A stretch of 9,298 bases of DNA from Actinomycetes bacterium (GTDB lineage Bacteria; Actinomycetota; Coriobacteriia; WRKU01): positions 1-9,298 of the forward strand of contig WQXV01000029.1 of assembly GCA_009781565.1 (NCBI GenBank). Reading direction: 5' to 3'. This document shows, one piece after another, positions 6,191 to 9,298 of the stretch; position 1 is the first letter of the stretch, and each line of letters opens with the position of its first letter. The position numbers and the translations under genes are program-made. A model generated the notes under the pieces. It ran no database searches. It had not been told where the DNA came from and was given only the letters and a program-made list of their open reading frames with translations.

Positions 6191-7399
6191 TTATATGCTC
6201 GTAGGTTCGAAGTCCAACAGCTCGGCCATCACCTGATAGCCGTCATCGAGCTCCCAGCCACTTTCACGTGCCGCGCGCTCGTCGTAGGTGGACGCCTCAT
6301 CGGGAGTCACTCCGCTACCCCAGAGCAGGAACGGCACCGCTTCGCGCGCGTGGGTCTTGGTCGAGATGGGCGTCGGATGATCGGGCATCGCCAGCACACG
6401 GATATCCTTGTTCTTGCGCCCATAGGAGAGCACGCGCGTCATCACCTCTTTGTCGATCGCCTCGATGGCGTCCATCTTGCCTGAGACATCACCACTGTGG
6501 GCCATCTCGTCAGGTGATTCGATATGGATCACGACCACGTCATGATCATCGAGGGCAGCCAAGGCTTCGGTGACCTGGGCGAAATAGTCGGTATCGGGGC
6601 CATCGGTGACACCGGCGATATGCAGGGTGTCGATACTGAAGAGGTTGGCAAGCCCGAACAGCAGATCGACCCCGCTGGTCAACGCGGCGCTCTTATGATA
6701 CGTGTCTTCAAAGGTCGGCATCGCCGCCGGAGCACTCCCCGGCCAGAAAGGCCACAGATCGGTGATCGGCAGCTGAGCTGCTGCTTTGCGCGCCTCATTG
6801 GTCGGATCGCTGGCGAGCAGATCGCGGGCACGATCGGTGAAATCCGCAAGCAGCTCTGCTCCCGGACCTTGAGGCAGATACCCCTCGACCGCCTGGTCGG
6901 AGATATCGTGTGGAGCGGTATAGGTGGTCTCGAGCAACTCGGGGTGTCCCTTGACGACCAGGATATGGCGATAGGCCACACCTGGATAGAGGGTGAACGT
7001 CTCATCGTTGAGCTGCTGCGCGAGGCGCTCGATGATCGCGCGTGACTCCTCGGTGGTGATGTGACCACCGGCATAGCTGCGCATGATCCCTTCATCGAGG
7101 GTCAGGGTGTTGACGCGCAGCGCTATCTCATCTTCGGCAAGCTCGATGCCCATGGCCGCCGCCTCGATTGCTGCACGCCCAACGAAATTCTGCGCAGGAT
7201 CGAAGCCCAGAATCGAGGTACAAGCCGCCGATGAGGAAGGCTCCAGTCCCTCAGGGACCGTATGCGCCAGACCCACGCGTCCCTGGCGCGCCATCAGATC
7301 CAAGATCGGTGTCGAAGCCGCCTCGAGCGTGGTGCAATCCTCAAGTTCTTCAAGCGGCCACCCTGAGGCACCATCCAATATAACTACGATATACTTCAT
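6191..7399 (-). CDS. Cofactor-independent phosphoglycerate mutase family protein (ApgM type), probable homoserine kinase
   Basis: A 402-residue member of the alkaline-phosphatase superfamily, close to archaeal-type phosphoglycerate mutase (ApgM). Metal-binding and catalytic landmarks are present: VVILDG (Asp9), PSSSAACTSILGFDP with the likely nucleophilic Ser at 55-57, HIESPDEMAHSGD (292-304), MPDHPTP (338-344) and KTH (348-350). One branch of this family is annotated as 'proposed homoserine kinase' and replaces the GHMP-type ThrB in many anaerobes. Divergent pairing with threonine synthase, which consumes phosphohomoserine, makes that role more likely than glycolysis. The ATG at 7399 starts exactly at MKYIVVILDG; an in-frame GTG at 7414 would add five residues. 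Neither start has a ribosome site, so the message may be leaderless. It is first in the leftward cluster leading to metH, metF and the flavoprotein. The family is near certain; the substrate is inferred from context. Confidence 0.85.
   Translation of the reverse strand: MKYIVVILDGASGWPLEELEDCTTLEAASTPILDLMARQGRVGLAHTVPEGLEPSSSAACTSILGFDPAQNFVGRAAIEAAAMGIELAEDEIALRVNTLTLDEGIMRSYAGGHITTEESRAIIERLAQQLNDETFTLYPGVAYRHILVVKGHPELLETTYTAPHDISDQAVEGYLPQGPGAELLADFTDRARDLLASDPTNEARKAAAQLPITDLWPFWPGSAPAAMPTFEDTYHKSAALTSGVDLLFGLANLFSIDTLHIAGVTDGPDTDYFAQVTEALAALDDHDVVVIHIESPDEMAHSGDVSGKMDAIEAIDKEVMTRVLSYGRKNKDIRVLAMPDHPTPISTKTHAREAVPFLLWGSGVTPDEASTYDERAARESGWELDDGYQVMAELLDFEPTSI
7390..7395 (+). promoter_or_regulatory. 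Candidate -10 box of the thrC promoter
   Basis: TATACT (five of six matches to TATAAT) lies inside the first codons of the divergent gene. It would start transcription near 7402, inside the palindrome at 7400-7415. No good -35 box is visible at the proper distance, so the promoter may be weak or need an activator. Confidence 0.3.
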
Positions 7400-7415
7400 A
7401 GTGTAATCGTACACT
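7400..7415. promoter_or_regulatory. Perfect palindrome between the divergent threonine genes, candidate operator
   Basis: AGTGTA-ATCG-TACACT is a perfect inverted repeat with 6-base arms and a 4-base centre. It directly abuts the ATG at 7399 of the leftward gene and lies 19 bases before the thrC ATG. It overlaps the possible -10 box of the leftward promoter (7406-7411) and the expected thrC transcription start. A dimeric regulator bound here could silence both the threonine pair and the leftward methionine cluster. No regulator gene is present in the window, so the ligand and protein are unknown. Confidence 0.5.
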
Positions 7416-7435
7416 AACGATTAAGGATTGCTCAA
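7406..7435 (-). promoter_or_regulatory. Candidate promoter of the leftward threonine/methionine cluster, giving a leaderless message
   Basis: Read on the minus strand, TTGAGC (7435-7430; first four bases match TTGACA) and TACGAT (7411-7406; four of six) are 18 bases apart. The expected start falls at 7399, which is the A of the predicted ATG. That would explain why no ribosome site precedes this gene. The boxes are imperfect, so this is a proposal. Confidence 0.35.
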
Positions 7436-8976
7436 TGAAGTTCACCGATACCCGCACCGGCAAACCCACCGATCTGGCTTTCAGCGACGTCGTCGTCAAA
7501 GGTATCGCGCCCACCAAGGGACTCTTCGTGCCGACCGAGCTTCCCCCGATCACCCACGACGAGCTTCTTGCACTCGCTGAGCTGCCCTATTGGCAGCAAG
7601 CCGCCACTATCTATCGCCTGTTCGGTGTCGATTTCGATGACGAGCAGATCGATACGATCATGCAACAAGCCTACGGAGAACAATGGGATGACGAGCAGGT
7701 CGCTCCGATCACGACGTTGGACGGGAACACGCATGTCCTCGAGCTCTACCGCGGGCCGACCAGTGCGTTCAAGGACATGGCACTTCAATGCATGCCACTG
7801 TTCCTCTCGGCCTCACTGGAGAAGCTGCGGGCTGCCGGTCTGCACGATAACGACCTACTCATGCTGGTCGCGACCTCGGGAGATACCGGCAAAGCCGCAC
7901 TCGACGGGTTCGCCGATCGCGTACACACCAACATCATCGTCTTCTATCCAGAAGAGGGGGTCTCCGACCTGCAAAAAGCGCAGATGACCACCCAGACCGG
8001 GGATAATGTCGCAGTATTCGGGGTACGCGGCAACTTCGATGATTGTCAAAACGCCGTCAAGGCGACCTTTGCCGATGATCAGTTCAACCAGTGGCTCGAC
8101 CACGACCCTGACCTGGCGCTTTCCAGTGCCAACTCGATCAATTGGGGGCGTCTGATGCCCCAGATCGTCTACTATCTGAGCGCGACCGCGCGCCTGATGC
8201 GTGATGGCAAACTTGGGGAAGGTCAGCTGCTCGATGTCGCGGTGCCCACTGGCAACTTCGGCAACATCCTGGCCGCCTGGTATGCCAAGCAGATGGGCGC
8301 GCCGATCGGGCGGTTGATCTGTGCTTCGAACTCAAACAACGTACTGACCGATTTCATCAAGACCGGTACTTACGACATAGCGGAGCGCCCCTTCTTCGAG
8401 ACGCCCTCACCCAGTATGGATATCCTGATCTCGAGCAACCTCGAACGACTGCTCTACCACCTTGCGGGAGCCGAGAAGACCGTCGCTTGGATGACCGATC
8501 TCAAAGAGAAGGGCGCCTTCACCGTCGATGAGGCCACCCTCGAGACCCTCCAGTCCGAATTCTGGGCCGGCTGGCGCAGTGATGATGAATCGCTGGACCA
8601 GATCAGACGCAGCTGGAAAAAGCACCACTATCTGGTCGACCCGCACACCGCGGTCGGTATCGATGTGGCTGCTGATGCAGCAGGCGACAACCCGGTGCTG
8701 GTGGTCTCGACTGCACACTGGTCCAAGTTCGCACCCTCGGTGTTGCGCGCGCTGACCAAAACGAGCTTCTCCGACCCGCTGCCCGAGCCCTATGTCGATC
8801 ATTCTGATTTCGAGGCACTCGACGATGTGGTCGCGTTGGCACCCGATGCCTCACCCGTACCTGAGTCGATCGATGCGCTGCGAGGTAGCGAGGTACGGTT
8901 CGATAAAGTGATCGATGCGACACCCACCGACATAGAGGACGCCGTACGGAGTTGGGTACTGACCCGTAAGAATTAG
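7435..8976 (+). CDS. thrC: Threonine synthase
   Basis: This pyridoxal-phosphate enzyme converts O-phospho-L-homoserine to L-threonine and phosphate, the last step of threonine synthesis, in the cytoplasm. The 513-residue length and the N-terminal KFTDTRTGKP with GLFVP place it in the longer class found in E. coli and fungi rather than the roughly 350-residue class. LYRGPTSAFKDMALQ holds the cofactor Schiff-base lysine, Lys113. VATSGDTGKAAL (145-156) and PTGNFGN (271-277) are the Ser/Thr- and Gly-rich loops that hold substrate and cofactor phosphates, and SNSNNVLTDF (298-307) is conserved. AAGGA at 7423-7427, seven bases before the ATG, is a good ribosome site. The gene is complete and is divergent from the probable homoserine kinase that would supply its substrate. 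Confidence 0.96.
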   Translation: MKFTDTRTGKPTDLAFSDVVVKGIAPTKGLFVPTELPPITHDELLALAELPYWQQAATIYRLFGVDFDDEQIDTIMQQAYGEQWDDEQVAPITTLDGNTHVLELYRGPTSAFKDMALQCMPLFLSASLEKLRAAGLHDNDLLMLVATSGDTGKAALDGFADRVHTNIIVFYPEEGVSDLQKAQMTTQTGDNVAVFGVRGNFDDCQNAVKATFADDQFNQWLDHDPDLALSSANSINWGRLMPQIVYYLSATARLMRDGKLGEGQLLDVAVPTGNFGNILAAWYAKQMGAPIGRLICASNSNNVLTDFIKTGTYDIAERPFFETPSPSMDILISSNLERLLYHLAGAEKTVAWMTDLKEKGAFTVDEATLETLQSEFWAGWRSDDESLDQIRRSWKKHHYLVDPHTAVGIDVAADAAGDNPVLVVSTAHWSKFAPSVLRALTKTSFSDPLPEPYVDHSDFEALDDVVALAPDASPVPESIDALRGSEVRFDKVIDATPTDIEDAVRSWVLTRKN

Positions 8977-9027
8977 TGAGTACTCCAGAGCCTATGTGAA
9001 CGGTTGCTCTTGATTTCGTGTAAGAAG

Positions 9028-9092
9028 GAGAGTACGCAGATCGTAATAGGAGCGTACTACTAGTACGCGACTGAACGATCTTTGCGTAGCTC
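9028..9092. repeat. Composite foldback sequence between convergent thrC and pstB, possible structured RNA or bidirectional terminator
   Basis: This 65-base segment folds back on itself almost end to end. The inner stem is GCGTACT (9052-9058) with AGTACGC (9062-9068) around a 3-base loop. Outside it, AGATCGT (9038-9044) pairs with ACGATCT (9075-9081), then TACGC (9033-9037) with GCGTA (9084-9088), and GAG (9028-9030) with CTC (9090-9092). That makes 22 pairs, interrupted by a 7/6-base internal loop, a 2-base bulge and a 2/1 loop. AGTACGC also occurs at 9031-9037, so the left inner arm has two possible partners. No U-run follows on either strand, so it is not a standard intrinsic terminator. 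The rest of the gap between thrC and pstB (8977-9124) shows no gene. Confidence 0.6.
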
Positions 9093-9124
9093 GACAAACT
9101 TAGACGGAATCCAGTGCGACCGTG

Positions 9125-9298
9125 TTAGCCGAATCTACCGGTGATGTAGTTCTCAGTGCGCTCCTCGACAGGATTGGTGAAGAGCTCCTCGGTCGGCCCA
9201 TACTCGACAAGTTCTCCCAGTAGGAAGAACGCGGTGATATCGGATACACGGGACGCCTGCTGCATGTTATGCGTCACGATGACGATGCAGTAGTCCTC
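9125..9298 (-). CDS. pstB: Phosphate ABC transporter ATP-binding protein PstB, C-terminal fragment (runs off the right edge)
   Basis: The last 57 codons of the ATPase that powers high-affinity phosphate import with PstS, PstC and PstA at the cytoplasmic face of the membrane. The VIVTHNMQQASRVSD segment includes the ABC H-loop histidine in the characteristic PstB wording. FFLLGELVEYGPTEELFTNP and the closing ENYITGRFG are the diagnostic PstB C terminus. The TAA stop is at 9127-9125. It converges on thrC. Walker A, signature and Walker B motifs lie beyond the window. If a phoU gene follows it in the usual order it is not in this operon position, since the next gene downstream is the convergent thrC. 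Confidence 0.96.
   Translation of the reverse strand, partial: EDYCIVIVTHNMQQASRVSDITAFFLLGELVEYGPTEELFTNPVEERTENYITGRFG

Noticed and set aside
7400..7434. SAM riboswitch, T-box or attenuator in front of the Met/Thr genes
   Set aside because: The divergent start codons are too close for such a leader and no terminator-like stem with a U-run is present.
8987..9010. AGAGC ... GCTCT followed by TGATTT as an intrinsic terminator for thrC
   Set aside because: The stem has only five pairs with a 14-base loop and the T-run is broken; too weak to call.
8603..9097. A 164-codon minus-strand frame reaching past the end of thrC
   Set aside because: Most of it is antisense to thrC, it is Arg/Ser-rich with no motif, and its start lies just beyond the foldback without a good ribosome site.

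Overview
The window is a compact stretch of a bacterial chromosome with fairly high GC content and gaps between genes of only a few to about 150 bases. It carries seven convincing genes and two partial ones. The gene content (NAD-dependent ligase, PstB, a phosphoglycerate-mutase-like protein beside threonine synthase, a methionine synthase without its reactivation domain, a Cys-rich MetF) suggests a Gram-positive anaerobe, most likely an actinobacterium of the Coriobacteriia type. That placement is inference from protein style and composition, not a demonstrated taxonomy. I see no mobile element, tRNA, rRNA or CRISPR array.

Layout. At the left edge, the 5' end of ligA (NAD-dependent DNA ligase) runs leftward off the window. 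A divergent promoter, whose -35 box overlaps the ligA start codon, drives an unrecognised secreted, membrane-anchored protein with a strongly acidic cytoplasmic tail (262-1080). Its stop codon interlocks with that of a convergent leftward cluster. In transcription order that cluster is: a phosphoglycerate-mutase-like protein that is probably a homoserine kinase (7399-6191), a 124-residue three-helix membrane protein (6178-5804), methionine synthase MetH (5799-3604), a MetF with an extra Cys-rich N-terminal domain (3607-2495), and a dihydrolipoyl-dehydrogenase-like flavoprotein (2483-1077). Spacing is 12, 4, -4 and 11 bases, so this looks like one operon with translational coupling. Threonine synthase (7435-8976) is transcribed away from the cluster, and a 16-bp perfect palindrome sits between the two start codons. 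To the right, an elaborate foldback sequence separates thrC from the convergent 3' end of pstB (phosphate ABC transporter ATPase). The longest stretch without a gene is about 148 bases (8977-9124).

How the genes fit together. Homoserine is the branch point between threonine and methionine. The proposed homoserine kinase and threonine synthase complete the threonine arm. MetF makes 5-methyl-tetrahydrofolate, and cobalamin-dependent MetH uses it to methylate homocysteine. The flavoprotein next to MetF has no lipoyl-complex genes beside it and is atypical in sequence, so it may serve MetF electron supply rather than a 2-oxoacid dehydrogenase; this is a hypothesis.

The points most worth a second look are the Cys-rich domain plus linker fused to MetF and its neighbouring flavoprotein, the MetH with only half a cobalamin cap domain and no reactivation domain, the palindrome between the threonine genes with a possible leaderless start, and the 65-base foldback after thrC.
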